Of a stretch of 27,734 nucleotides of DNA, positions 1-8,624 are shown piece after piece. A program made the position numbers and the translations under genes. The DNA is from Gemmatimonadota bacterium (GTDB lineage: Bacteria; Gemmatimonadota; Gemmatimonadetes; Gemmatimonadales; GWC2-71-9), in NCBI GenBank assembly GCA_003221985.1, contig QHUQ01000166.1:1-27734 (forward strand), in the 5' to 3' direction. The notes beneath the pieces were generated by a model. It made no database searches, had not been told where the DNA came from, and worked only from the letters and a program-made list of their open reading frames with translations. Numbering within the stretch: the stretch's first letter is position 1; each line of letters opens with the position of its first letter.

Positions 1-810
1 CGTCGAGATACACGACTGGCCGGCGTAGGTGAAGCCGCCGACGGCGCAGCGCGACGCGGCCCAGGTGAGGTCGGCATCCGGCTCGACGATCACCGCCGCA
101 TTGCCGCCCAGCTCGAGCAGCACGCGCTTGCTGCCGGCTTTGGCGCGGATCGCCCAGCCGGCCTTGGCGCTGCCGGTGAACGTGATCACGCGGACGCGCG
201 GATCCTCGATCAGGATTTGCGCGACCTCCACCGAACAGGGGACGATGTTGACGGCGCCATCCGGGTAGCCCGATGCCTTGACGAGGTCGCCGAGGCGCAG
301 CGTCGTGAGCGGATCCTGGGGCGGCGGCTTCAGCGTGATCGTGGCGCCGCACGCCATCGCTGGGGCGATTTTGTGGGCCGCGAGCAGCACGGGGAAGTTG
401 AACGGCGTTATTCCTGCCACCGGCGATAGCGGGAAGCGGCGCGTGATGGCGATCCGGCCCGTCCCCGCCGGCACGGCGTCGGCCGGCAGCACTTCACCGC
501 CGATGCGCGTGGCTTCCTCGGCGGCATCGCGGAACACGAAGATGGCGCGGTCGAGCTCGATGCGCGCCTGGGAGATGGGCTTGCCCGCCTCGAGCGCGAG
601 TGTGCGCGCGAGGTCGGTGCGCGCCGCCTCCAGCCCGTCGGCAACCTTCCGTAACGCGGCCGCCCGCGCATGGGCAGGCATGTCGCGGCTGGCGCGCGCC
701 GCTGCGACGTTGGCGTCGAGCGCCGCGCGCATTTCCTCCGGCCCAGCCAGCTGGACCGCTCCGACTTCACTGTTGTCCTGCGGTGCACGAATCAGGGTCG
801 ATGTTGTCAT
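1..810 (-). CDS. Aldehyde dehydrogenase family protein, 3' end outside the window
   Basis: NAD(P)-dependent oxidation of an aldehyde to its acid (or acyl product) is the family reaction. The first 270 residues are present and the frame runs open off the window edge, so about 200 residues are missing. Visible ALDH landmarks are PFNFP with the oxyanion Asn138, cofactor-binding Lys161 in TLKPPP, FTGS at 211-214, general base Glu233 in LELGG, and nucleophile Cys267 in GQSCIS. The ATG at 810 lies two bases after the aminotransferase stop, so it is the third gene of a HAD - aminotransferase - ALDH run. The GG-YAGQSC context resembles the lactaldehyde/GapN-like branch. The substrate cannot be read from the sequence. 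A carbon-nitrogen catabolic step after transamination is plausible but inferred. Confidence 0.9.
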   Translation of the reverse strand, partial: MTTSTLIRAPQDNSEVGAVQLAGPEEMRAALDANVAAARASRDMPAHARAAALRKVADGLEAARTDLARTLALEAGKPISQARIELDRAIFVFRDAAEEATRIGGEVLPADAVPAGTGRIAITRRFPLSPVAGITPFNFPVLLAAHKIAPAMACGATITLKPPPQDPLTTLRLGDLVKASGYPDGAVNIVPCSVEVAQILIEDPRVRVITFTGSAKAGWAIRAKAGSKRVLLELGGNAAVIVEPDADLTWAASRCAVGGFTYAGQSCIST

Positions 811-812
811 AA

Positions 813-1952
813 TCAGTCGGAGAACAGCCTCCGCAGGCCCCGCTCCGTCTCGGCCAATGCCTCCTGGAAGTGCTGCAGCTCGCCGCCGTAGCCGAATCGC
901 AGGAATCCGGGCATGCCGAAATGATCGCCGGGGCAGAGCAGCACGCTGTGCTGCGCGCGCAGCTTCTCGACGACTTCGAGTGCCGGGATCGCGCCGCGAT
1001 ACCGCGCCCAGCAGATCGCGCCAGCGTGGGGCGGATGCCAGGTGAAGGTGTCGCCAAACGTTTTGAGCCACGCCTCCATCACCGGATAGTTCGCGTGCAG
1101 GATGCGCCGGGTGCGCTCGATGAGCTTCGCGCGCGCGTGCGGCTCGAGCGCGACGGTCGCGAGGTGATCGGACGCACCGGAGGGACCAATCGTCGTGTAG
1201 TCGTGGCGAGTCCACGCCTCCTGACTGAACGCTGGCTGCGCGACGATCCAGCCGACCCGCAGTCCGGGCAGGCCGTACGCCTTCGACAGGCCGTTGACGA
1301 TGATCACCTTGCTATAGCCCGAGCCCCAGAAGCTCTGGGTCGTTTTCCCGTCGCGCTCGGCGCCCTGATAGACCTCATCGGCCAGGATCCAGGCGCCCAC
1401 TTCCGCTGCGCGGTCCAGGATCACTTTGCGCGACGGGTCGCTGAGCACGTGGCCGGTAGGGTTATGCGGGTTGGTAACGACGACGAGCTTGGTGCCCGGC
1501 GCGATTGCGGTGCGAATCTCCTCGGCGTAGGGCTCCCACGCTTCCTTCTCGTGCAGCTGGAACGGCCGGACCTCCGCGCCGACGTTCTGCGCCAGTCCCC
1601 AGGTCTGGAGGTAGTTCGGCATCATTACGGCGACTTTGTCCCCCCCCCCGGGCTCGAGCAGCCGCCAGCAGGTGACGAAGTTCGCTTCGGAGCTGCCGGT
1701 CGTGACGAGCACCTGGTCGGGCGACGCGCCGGGATAGAGGGCCGCGATGCGCTCGCGCAGCAAGTCGGTGCCGTTCGACTGCGCGTAGCCGAGGCGCACG
1801 TCGAGCAGCGGGAGGGCGGAGGCGCCGCCGAGGCCGAGCAGCTCCTGGATCGTCAGCGGATGCACGCCGGATTCGGAGAGGTTGAAGCGCACCCGGTTTT
1901 CCCAGGTGCTTTGCCAGCGTTCCAGCTCGAAGGGGACGAATTTAGGGCTCAT
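813..1952 (-). CDS. Class I/II PLP-dependent aminotransferase
   Basis: A 379-residue fold-type I PLP enzyme, normal length for the family. Landmarks are GSSEAN near 86-91 (phosphate loop), NPHNPTG at 161-167 with the pyridine-facing Asn164, ADEVY with Asp192, and the Schiff-base Lys224 in GLSKAYGLPGLRVGW. A late FLRFGYGG carries the likely substrate-carboxylate Arg. The ATG at 1952 overlaps the HAD stop as ATGA, which fixes the start; a longer open frame upstream lies inside the HAD gene. The overall look recalls the capreomycidine synthase/VioD-like branch, but the substrate is not determined. A run of ten G (coding strand) around 1640-1649 encodes Gly-Gly-Gly after LLEP and is in frame. It is probably co-translated with the flanking phosphatase and dehydrogenase. 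Confidence 0.9.
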   Translation of the reverse strand: MSPKFVPFELERWQSTWENRVRFNLSESGVHPLTIQELLGLGGASALPLLDVRLGYAQSNGTDLLRERIAALYPGASPDQVLVTTGSSEANFVTCWRLLEPGGGDKVAVMMPNYLQTWGLAQNVGAEVRPFQLHEKEAWEPYAEEIRTAIAPGTKLVVVTNPHNPTGHVLSDPSRKVILDRAAEVGAWILADEVYQGAERDGKTTQSFWGSGYSKVIIVNGLSKAYGLPGLRVGWIVAQPAFSQEAWTRHDYTTIGPSGASDHLATVALEPHARAKLIERTRRILHANYPVMEAWLKTFGDTFTWHPPHAGAICWARYRGAIPALEVVEKLRAQHSVLLCPGDHFGMPGFLRFGYGGELQHFQEALAETERGLRRLFSD

Positions 1953-2599
1953 GGCTCGTAAAGCTCGCGCAAGTCCCGGGGTTTCTCCAGCCAGTAGTCG
2001 GGCGAGAGATCCTCGAGGTCGGCGCGGTCGAACGGGCCCCACAGCACAGCCGCGGTCCTGACGCCCGCCGCGCGGCCCGATTCCATGTCATGCCGCGAGT
2101 CCCCCACGAAGACGGTGCTGTCGCGTGGAACCCCCAATACATCCATGGCTTTCAAAACGGGCTCGGGATGGGGCTTAGAGTGCGTCACGTCATCGCAGCC
2201 GAGCACGAGATCGAATGCCTGATCGAGCCCCGAAATGCGCAGCCCGCGCATGGCGCCGTCGCGCAGCTTGCTGGTGACGAGGCCGAGTTTTTTGCGATGC
2301 TCCTTCAGGCGCCGTATTTCGTCGACGACGCCTTCATACGGTTTTACCAGCGCATCGTGGTGCGTGAGGTTGTAGGTCCGGTACGTCTGGACCATTGCCT
2401 CGATCTCTTCCTTATCGTCCGTGATCTGGCCGAACTGCACCCACAGCGGCGTGCCGAGGCCTTTGATCCACATGTCGTCGGGGGGCATCGGCTCGTTGCA
2501 GCGGTGCAGCGCCATCGTGTGGCGGTAGGAGCGCAGGATCAGCTCGATGGAGTCGATGATCGTGCCGTCGAGGTCGAAAAGGAACGTGTTGAGCGTCAC
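1949..2599 (-). CDS. HAD-superfamily hydrolase, PpaX/phosphoglycolate phosphatase-like
   Basis: A 216-residue soluble phosphatase of HAD subfamily I. All four motifs are present: FDLDGT at 8-13 (nucleophile Asp9 and acid/base Asp11), VTSK (motif II), HSKPHPEP (motif III Lys) and GDSRHD (motif IV acidic pair). The helical cap lies between motifs I and II. Substrates in this family include pyrophosphate, phosphoglycolate and sugar phosphates, and nothing here chooses between them. The start is a GTG at 2599 with no clear Shine-Dalgarno sequence, 20 bp after the helicase stop. It is the first of three coupled genes (ATGA overlap to the aminotransferase, 2 bp to ALDH) and may be read through from the methyltransferase-helicase genes upstream. 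Confidence 0.88.
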   Translation of the reverse strand: MTLNTFLFDLDGTIIDSIELILRSYRHTMALHRCNEPMPPDDMWIKGLGTPLWVQFGQITDDKEEIEAMVQTYRTYNLTHHDALVKPYEGVVDEIRRLKEHRKKLGLVTSKLRDGAMRGLRISGLDQAFDLVLGCDDVTHSKPHPEPVLKAMDVLGVPRDSTVFVGDSRHDMESGRAAGVRTAAVLWGPFDRADLEDLSPDYWLEKPRDLRELYEP

Positions 2600-2619
2600 A
2601 ACCGAGAATCTACAGCGAG

Positions 2620-4944
2620 CTAGCTAGGGACGGATATCACCACGGCGATGAGTTCCACGGAGGTAGAGCATTCGCCCGTCTGCGCCGGCGGCAGGTGCTG
2701 ATGCCACGATAGCAGGTCGGTTATCGCGAGCGGCTCGCGACGCGATAGCACGTCCTCCAGCAACAACTCTTCACCTGCCGTCATCCCCAACGCGAGCCGT
2801 GACACCAACGCATCGAGCGCGCCGAGCTGCTCGCCATCGCCGCGGCGGGCCGCGCGCCGGGCGGCCGACAAGACCCACGGAATCAGGCGGCGCGCAAACC
2901 GGTCGCGATCGCTCGCGCGCCAGCGGGCGTCCTGAACAGCGGCGAGTCGTGACCGGATGAGCGGCACAGCGACGTCGATGGCCTGCCGCAGCAAGTCGCG
3001 GTCGCAGGGGATGGACCGCGCAGTCGCCGCCGCTGCCAGTATCCGTGTAGCGGCAGCGGGGCTCGCGCGCGCGACATCGCCTTCGATGACGATCGCCTCG
3101 ACCAGGTTCGCAATGCGCACGACGAGAACGACGCCCGGCTCTCCGACGACGGCCGCGCACGATCCTCCTGGAGCGCCGCTGTCGGGAGTTGCAAGCAGGG
3201 CGAGCTGATCGCACCAATCCAGCCGGCCGTTGGTTCCCGCCGCCTGCTGCGCGCCGACCTTTGTCGCCAGGCGCTCTTCGATGGCGAGCGCGCCCGCGAG
3301 AGGCGCCGGCGGCAGGAAGGTGACGGTCGAGATCGCGCTGTGCGACGAGCCGAGCCGATCGATGCGGCCGACGCGCTGCGCCAGCCGCGCCGGACTCCAC
3401 GGTAGATCGTAATGCACGACTCGTGCGGCATCCTGCAAGTTGAGTCCTTCGCTCAGGAGATCGGTGGCGATGAGGACGTCGGTCTCGAGGGCCGCGGGCG
3501 GCAGTGGGGCACCCTGCGCACGGGGCGCGAAGGTTCGCAGCACGTCCCGGCGGGCGGCGTCCCCCGCGGCAAATCGTCCGACGTGCCCGAAGACCGCCGC
3601 GACCCGCCGGTGGCGAAACCGTTGCATCAGGTAGCGGGCCGTGGGCTGCGCATCCGTGAAGACGATGGTCTTGGCGGGCCGCGCGGTCAGCAGCCGGTCC
3701 AGCGCGTCGGCCTTGGGATCGGTTGGCGGCGCACGTTTGAGCAACTCACGCAGCCGGTCGAGGACGCGACGGTCGTCCTCTAGGCGCGCACCGTTCGACG
3801 CCGGACGCTCGAGCAAGAGCGGAAAGAGGACGAGCTGAATATCGGATTCGGCCGCGCGCGGAAAACAGCGCTGAAACTCGCGCGGCGTCAGCGCTCGCCC
3901 TTCGGTCGCGGCGCGGATCGCGAGCTCCAGATAGGCTTCGTGGCGAATCAGCGCGGCGCGAAACGCCGGCAGGCTCGATGCCAGGCGGCGCAACAGCATC
4001 AGGCGCAGCAACGGTGCCGCTCCGCCACCGGCGCGTAAGCGCGTCACGCCGGCAGCGAGCTCACCGAGCAGTGCGTCGGCCGCCGGACCGGCGCGCAGCG
4101 CTTCAGTGGTCGATCGCGGGAACACCATGCTGACCGGTCCACCGTCATAGCCGTGCTGCACCCGCTCGCGCGAACGCGCGACAATCAGGCGCGCGACCGC
4201 GCCGTGAGCCAGGGAGCGATCGGCCTCGCGCGCCGCGGCGTTCCGCAAGGATGGAACGCCCAGCGCGGCGAGCGCGTGGTCCCGAAGAAAAAGACGGAGC
4301 AGGTGCAGGAGATCGGCGATGCTGTTGTGGATCGGGGTGGCGGACACTAGCAGCACCCGGCTGCCGACCACGAGGCGGGCCAACGCTCGGTAGCGGTTCG
4401 TGTCCGGATTTCTGAATCGGTGGGCCTCGTCGACGACGAAGAGACGGTACGGGACGGTAGAGGACGGTAAGGGACGGTAAGGGTGTTTGCTCAACGACTC
4501 ATGCGTGACGATTGGTACTTCGTGCTGGCCGAATCGATTCAGCAAGTCGCGCCATTGCGAGACGAGCACGGCGGGGACGACAAGGGTGAAAGGTTCCTGG
4601 CGGGCGAGAGCGACGGCGAGCGCGACGTACGATTTCCCCAGCCCAACCGCATCGGCCAGAACCGCGCCGCCGTGCCGCGCGATGATCGCGGTCAGCCGCC
4701 TGGCGGCGGGGACCTGGTGTGGCGCGAGCCACGCCGGGGGGGGCCATCGCGAGGCCGTCGCGGCTTCTGGCGCCAGCGACGGCCCGTCGAGCAGCGCCCG
4801 CGCCGCGCTGCCGACGACGTCGCACGGCTGTGCTTCCCCCGCCGGCCGGAGCGCCACGGCGAAGGGCTCCGGGACCGGGACGAGATGCTCAGAAAGAATC
4901 CGCGGCCAGCGCGCGGCGGTCGGCGCCATCGAGTTCGAACGCAT
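2620..4944 (-). CDS. SNF2/HepA-like DEAD-box superfamily II helicase
   Basis: About 774 residues of SF2 ATPase. Walker A GLGKS is at 101-105, DEAH box at 172-175, SATP at 201-204, motif IV-like TIVFTD at 426-431, motif [13 protein letters not shown] at 493-504 and motif [10 protein letters not shown] at 523-530. The SEGLNLQ...DLPW...[11 protein letters not shown] style is that of HepA/RapA and the DrmD helicases of DISARM. The last 200 residues have no recognised domain. The ATG at 4944 overlaps the methyltransferase end by 56 bp; ATG 4929 is an alternative, and an open frame to 5052 is unlikely because it would overlap by 164 bp. Tight coupling to the methyltransferase suggests a joint restriction or phage-defence role (inference). 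A four-copy 10-bp repeat lies in the loop before the DEAH box. Confidence 0.9.
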   Translation of the reverse strand: MRSNSMAPTAARWPRILSEHLVPVPEPFAVALRPAGEAQPCDVVGSAARALLDGPSLAPEAATASRWPPPAWLAPHQVPAARRLTAIIARHGGAVLADAVGLGKSYVALAVALARQEPFTLVVPAVLVSQWRDLLNRFGQHEVPIVTHESLSKHPYRPLPSSTVPYRLFVVDEAHRFRNPDTNRYRALARLVVGSRVLLVSATPIHNSIADLLHLLRLFLRDHALAALGVPSLRNAAAREADRSLAHGAVARLIVARSRERVQHGYDGGPVSMVFPRSTTEALRAGPAADALLGELAAGVTRLRAGGGAAPLLRLMLLRRLASSLPAFRAALIRHEAYLELAIRAATEGRALTPREFQRCFPRAAESDIQLVLFPLLLERPASNGARLEDDRRVLDRLRELLKRAPPTDPKADALDRLLTARPAKTIVFTDAQPTARYLMQRFRHRRVAAVFGHVGRFAAGDAARRDVLRTFAPRAQGAPLPPAALETDVLIATDLLSEGLNLQDAARVVHYDLPWSPARLAQRVGRIDRLGSSHSAISTVTFLPPAPLAGALAIEERLATKVGAQQAAGTNGRLDWCDQLALLATPDSGAPGGSCAAVVGEPGVVLVVRIANLVEAIVIEGDVARASPAAATRILAAAATARSIPCDRDLLRQAIDVAVPLIRSRLAAVQDARWRASDRDRFARRLIPWVLSAARRAARRGDGEQLGALDALVSRLALGMTAGEELLLEDVLSRREPLAITDLLSWHQHLPPAQTGECSTSVELIAVVISVPS
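4443..4482. repeat. Four tandem 10-bp units (GACGGTAAGG type) inside the helicase gene
   Basis: Four head-to-tail units begin with GACGGTA at exactly 10-bp spacing (4443, 4453, 4463, 4473). Because 10 is not a multiple of three, the units are read in successive frames and give a Tyr/Arg/Pro/Ser/Thr-rich stretch at about residues 154-168, between helicase motifs Ia and II. The frame stays open, so the repeat is tolerated in a loop. The unit resembles the G-rich repeat at 22140. Confidence 0.85.
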
Positions 4945-7750
4945 CAGCGATGAGATCGTCAGCGGACTCACAGCGGTGACCGCGGCGCGCGAGCTCTGCC
5001 CAGACTGCGGAGCCAGCGGTTGGCACGGGCAAACTGCGCACGACACGCGCATTGAAGCGACGAAAGCCGCCCCGTGCGGGATCGGACACCAGCCGCGCCA
5101 GGGCCGTCAGCCAGCACGAGTTGAACAAGGCGGCGAGCGCTGCCGCATCGGCGGAATCGCGCGTTGCAATGCCGTAGACGGTATTGAGGGGGACGCCGTC
5201 CGGTGACGGCACGGCGGCGCTCAAACGGCGGCCGAGGTCCGGCCAGATGACCCGATGTGGCGCGGACGCGAGACCGGTGCGAAACAACTGCCAGGGCGGG
5301 CCACCTCGGTAGTCGGCCCGGCGCCGTAACCGGTCTTCGTGACCCGACAAACGCTCGGTGAGCTCGCGCGGCAGGCGGTCGAATGGCGTCCCATCGGCGC
5401 CGTGTGTCCACAGCACGTAGCGCCCCGGCTTGCAACGCCATGCCGCGATGTCGCGGCCGCGGATGGCAGGTCTCGCACCCACGCATTGGCGATCTACGAG
5501 AAACAGGTCGTCGGCTCCCGTTTTCACGCCGAGCTGCGGCGCCCAGCGATCGGCAACGGTGGGGAAGGCGGCCCGCAGACGCCGGCGGATACGATCCGCT
5601 CCCGCGAGAAGAATCCACGGACCGTCGCTTTCCAGGTGCCGCTGTTGTACGACCGGAGCGGAAGGCTTTGCTCCCAATGCGGTCGCCGTCAGCTCGGTTC
5701 CCGTCGGCTCGGCACGTGCTGCTACCAATGCCATCGGGTATACCGCGGCACCGAACGTTCGCGCGACGAGCTCGCCCAGCGGCACAGCCCGCTCGACGCG
5801 CGCGCGGTGCGCGAGCCGCTGGCGCAGCGGTTCGGCGTAACCGCTGGTCGCGAGCTTGGCGGGAACGAGCAATGCGACCACGCCGCCCGGCCGCACCAGC
5901 TCGAAGGCGCGCTCGGTGAACGCCACCGCAAGATCGGGGAGATGGGCGAAGCCGCGTACTGCGGTGGCTTGCCAGCATGAATAACGGGCTGTGAGCGTCT
6001 CACGGACCCGCGGTGCGAGCCGTTCCGCGCGCACCCAGGGCGGATTGCCGGTCACGAGGTCGAACCCGCCGCGCAGCATGACGTCGGCGAAGTGCGATTC
6101 GAAAGCGAAGAACGGAGCGCCGCCCTCACGGCGCAGCGTACGCTGCGCGCCACGCAGCTCGCGCAAGCTCTGCCGCAGCCGGGCCAGCCGCACTCGCCGC
6201 TCCGAGTCGAGACCGCGCCGGCGGCCGAACAGATCGCGATTGCGCGCGTCGCCGAGCAGCTCGGCGATCGTCGTCTCCAGAGCGGCGCGGCCTTCGTCCA
6301 ACAAACTCCCGGCCAGCGCTGCTTCCGAGCGGTCGAGCTCCTCCTGCCCGGCACGCTTTTCCGGGCCAGTGAGGAGAAAATGGGTGTGCCGTGCGGCGGC
6401 GAGGCGCCGCGCTGCCGCGCCTCCCGCACGGATCGCGCGCCCGCCCAGTGAGGCTGCCAGCATCAGCGGGTCGAGGAGCGCGTCTCCCTGCCGCACGTGC
6501 CCGTTCAAGTTGGGCAGCGGGGCGATCGACGCGAGATCGGCGCCGTCTTCGTCGGCGACCAGGGCCAGCCACAATCGCAGCTCGGTCAGGCGCACGGCCG
6601 TGGGAGTGAGATCGACGCCAAACAGCGAGTGGGCGAGCACGTCACGCTTCACCGTCAGGGCCGGCCCGTCTCCGGCCGCTCTGCGCAGTCTGACCAGCTC
6701 ATCGAGCGCTCCCAGCAGAAAGGCGCCGGATCCCGCGGCGGGGTCCAGCACCGTCAGCCCGCGCAGGTCAGGGGGGGGTGCCGGGCGCGGCGCAACGCCG
6801 TCGTGTACCCACTGTGCGGCCGTGCGCGGCGACAGTCCGAACGCTTGAGTCAACAACGCTTCGAGCGCCGCGCGTACGAGCTCTCGCACCAGCGACGCCG
6901 GTGTGTAGTAGCTGCCGCTGGTGTGGCGTTCGTCAGGATCCATGACGCCCTCGAACACGCGGCCCAACATGTCCGGCGCGACGAATTCGTTGCCCAACGC
7001 GCGCGCCGCGCAGCCGCGGGTGGCCGGCGGCCGATTCAAGGCGCCGAAGCACAGCGCGTGGAGGAACGCGCGATGAAAGTGGCGGCGGGTGGCGAGCGCG
7101 CGGTCGAGCAGCCGCGCGACGTAGCGGGTGTCGCCGTTCAACCAGCCCTTCGACTGGATGAAATAGAGGAAGAGCACGCGTGTCAGCGCGGTCAGCGTCA
7201 GGGCGTGACGATCGAGGCGCGAGCGTGGCGTGCGCAGCCGCTCCGCCAACCGATCCAGCGTGCTCCGAAATGCTCGAAAGAAGCGCGACGTGACGCCTTC
7301 GCTCGCCAGGACTTCCCCGATTCGTAGGGACAGCGCGAGCGCTGACTCGCCCTTGGCCGGAGCGAGCCGCTCCAGGGTCGCCAATGCCGAGCCGGTCGGG
7401 CTGGGAATCGAAATCGACGCCAGTCGAACCCCGACGGGTCCCGCGGCGCAGATGAGGCGCAGCGGTTGGCCGCCCAGCGCGCATGCCAGGCCACGCTCGG
7501 CGCCCGCGGCGAGCCGCCGCGCGGTTGCGCGTGCGGCGTCTTCGGGATGCAACGCCTCGACCGCGAACACCCGAAACGCGCCGTAGCGCGCGATCAGGGC
7601 GGCGCGCGTTATGCCCGCGGCAGTTGACGCCGACTCGCCGAGCCAGGCCGCGGCCGGCACGTCCTCCCACGCGAGCTCATAGCCGAGCGCGCGGAAGAGA
7701 TCGCGCAGGTCGTCGATCTGCCTGGTGCGGGCGAGAATGTCCCGCAGCAC
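4889..7750 (-). CDS. Eco57I/PglX-like class I N6-adenine DNA methyltransferase
   Basis: About 953 residues. It uses SAM to methylate adenine in DNA, judged by motif [11 protein letters not shown] (about 335-345) and motif IV NPPW (about 570-573), preceded by SYYTP (about 280-284). [11 protein letters not shown] near 195-205 is typical of COG1002 proteins. The last 200 residues ([13 protein letters not shown], then IRGRDI) look like a TaqI-type target-recognition region. The first 180 residues show no PD-(D/E)xK signature that I can see, so cleavage activity is not supported. The GTG at 7750 is preferred because GAGGGGG lies 6 bases upstream; TTG 7753 is also possible. There is no separate specificity or nuclease gene nearby. 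Its partner is the overlapping helicase, a combination known from DISARM (DrmMI/DrmD) and related systems. Confidence 0.9.
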   Translation of the reverse strand: MLRDILARTRQIDDLRDLFRALGYELAWEDVPAAAWLGESASTAAGITRAALIARYGAFRVFAVEALHPEDAARATARRLAAGAERGLACALGGQPLRLICAAGPVGVRLASISIPSPTGSALATLERLAPAKGESALALSLRIGEVLASEGVTSRFFRAFRSTLDRLAERLRTPRSRLDRHALTLTALTRVLFLYFIQSKGWLNGDTRYVARLLDRALATRRHFHRAFLHALCFGALNRPPATRGCAARALGNEFVAPDMLGRVFEGVMDPDERHTSGSYYTPASLVRELVRAALEALLTQAFGLSPRTAAQWVHDGVAPRPAPPPDLRGLTVLDPAAGSGAFLLGALDELVRLRRAAGDGPALTVKRDVLAHSLFGVDLTPTAVRLTELRLWLALVADEDGADLASIAPLPNLNGHVRQGDALLDPLMLAASLGGRAIRAGGAAARRLAAARHTHFLLTGPEKRAGQEELDRSEAALAGSLLDEGRAALETTIAELLGDARNRDLFGRRRGLDSERRVRLARLRQSLRELRGAQRTLRREGGAPFFAFESHFADVMLRGGFDLVTGNPPWVRAERLAPRVRETLTARYSCWQATAVRGFAHLPDLAVAFTERAFELVRPGGVVALLVPAKLATSGYAEPLRQRLAHRARVERAVPLGELVARTFGAAVYPMALVAARAEPTGTELTATALGAKPSAPVVQQRHLESDGPWILLAGADRIRRRLRAAFPTVADRWAPQLGVKTGADDLFLVDRQCVGARPAIRGRDIAAWRCKPGRYVLWTHGADGTPFDRLPRELTERLSGHEDRLRRRADYRGGPPWQLFRTGLASAPHRVIWPDLGRRLSAAVPSPDGVPLNTVYGIATRDSADAAALAALFNSCWLTALARLVSDPARGGFRRFNARVVRSLPVPTAGSAVWAELARRGHRCESADDLIADAFELDGADRRALAADSF

Positions 7751-7751
7751 C

Positions 7752-7778
7752 AAAAACCCCCTCTTGCAGCGAGGGGGT
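7752..7778 (-). terminator. Intrinsic terminator of the sigma/DUF4097 operon
   Basis: On the minus strand an 8-bp perfect stem (ACCCCCTC with GAGGGGGT), a 7-base loop and five T in a row form a textbook rho-independent terminator, 57 bp after the last DUF4097 stop. The T-run ends one base before the GTG start of the methyltransferase, and the 3' arm GAGGGGG is ideally placed as that gene's Shine-Dalgarno sequence. Confidence 0.85.
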
Positions 7779-7834
7779 CAAGGTGAAGGTGGATGCTTGG
7801 CGATTAGGTACCGAACGACTGCGACACGGTACGA

Positions 7835-8611
7835 TTACGTGCCCTTCTTCAGCCGGATCTCCCCGTTCACCGTGCTCAGGCTCAGGTTGCGACCGCCGGC
7901 GCCAATCGTGCCGCGGAGCTTCCGTGGGCCGAACCGGCCGGAGACCATCATCGGGAAGTCGGACTCAATCTCACCGTTGACCGTGCTTGCCCGCACTTCC
8001 GTGTCCAGCTTGCCCGGCAGAATCAGCGTGATCCCGCCGTTCACGGTGCTGAATTCGAGATCATCGGACCAGTCGGCGCGGCCGATCTGCGCGTAGACGG
8101 AGCCGTTCACCGTCGTCGCCTCGGCCAGGCCCGTCGTGGTCACCTTCACGCTGCCATTCACCGTGCTGACGTGCGCGTCGCTTTTGAGTCCCTCGGCGGA
8201 CATCTCGCCGTTGACGGTCTGGCCGTTGAATTCGATCCCCGCGGGCACCTGGACTTCGAAATCGACGACGACGTCGTTGTTGTCGGTGCTCGAGCGCCAA
8301 TGGTCGCCGGGCTCGCACGTGTTCTCCTCGCGGGCACGGCGCGGCGTGGGATAGACGGCGCAAATCGTGATGCCCGCGTCTGATTCGACCACCCGGATCT
8401 CGACCTCCTCGGGATCCGACCGGCGCGAGTGCTTGCGCGCGTTCACCACCGCCTCGGCGCCGCTCGCGAGGACCGCGCGGACGTCACCGCTCACGCCCTT
8501 CACTTCCAGTCGCTTGCCCTGCGCGAGACGGCCGTGCCAGTTGAAGTCCTGCGCCGGCGCCGTGGCGAACGCTGCGAGACACAGCGCTGCCGCGGTCATG
8601 ATGGTCCGCAT
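7835..8611 (-). CDS. DUF4097-family secreted beta-strand repeat protein
   Basis: 258 residues with a signal peptide (MRTIMTAAALCLAAFATAPAQ) and no other membrane segment, so it is exported. The body carries a repeated T-V-N-G turn about every 20-25 residues (QTVNGEMSAEG, STVNGSVKV, TTVNGSVYAQ, STVNGGITLI, STVNGEIESDF, STVNGEIRLKK), consistent with a right-handed parallel beta structure as described for DUF4097. The ATG at 8611 has GAGGA 6 bases upstream and lies 13 bp after the preceding DUF4097 stop. It is the last gene of the ECF sigma operon and is followed by the terminator at 7752-7778. The function of the family is unknown; an envelope role is inferred from export and operon. Confidence 0.88.
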   Translation of the reverse strand: MRTIMTAAALCLAAFATAPAQDFNWHGRLAQGKRLEVKGVSGDVRAVLASGAEAVVNARKHSRRSDPEEVEIRVVESDAGITICAVYPTPRRAREENTCEPGDHWRSSTDNNDVVVDFEVQVPAGIEFNGQTVNGEMSAEGLKSDAHVSTVNGSVKVTTTGLAEATTVNGSVYAQIGRADWSDDLEFSTVNGGITLILPGKLDTEVRASTVNGEIESDFPMMVSGRFGPRKLRGTIGAGGRNLSLSTVNGEIRLKKGT

Positions 8612-8624
8612 GATGATCCTCCGC

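Noticed and set aside
1640..1649. Run of ten C (ten G on the coding strand) in the aminotransferase gene as a phase-variation tract
   Set aside because: At this GC content a run of ten is only mildly unexpected in 27 kb by a rough estimate, the frame is intact, and no off-state evidence exists. It could be checked in reads.
870..1961. 363-codon plus-strand frame opposite the aminotransferase
   Set aside because: It is the antisense shadow of a clear PLP enzyme; no motif or ribosome site supports it.
6771..6778. C8/G8 runs in the methyltransferase (6771), helicase (4736-4743), DUF4097 and nucleoside hydrolase genes
   Set aside because: About five such runs are expected by chance at this base composition, so they do not by themselves support phase variation.
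7808..7832. GTACCG/CGGTAC inverted repeat after the DUF4097 gene
   Set aside because: A 6-bp stem with a 13-base loop and no T-run; the real terminator is the stronger hairpin at 7752-7778.
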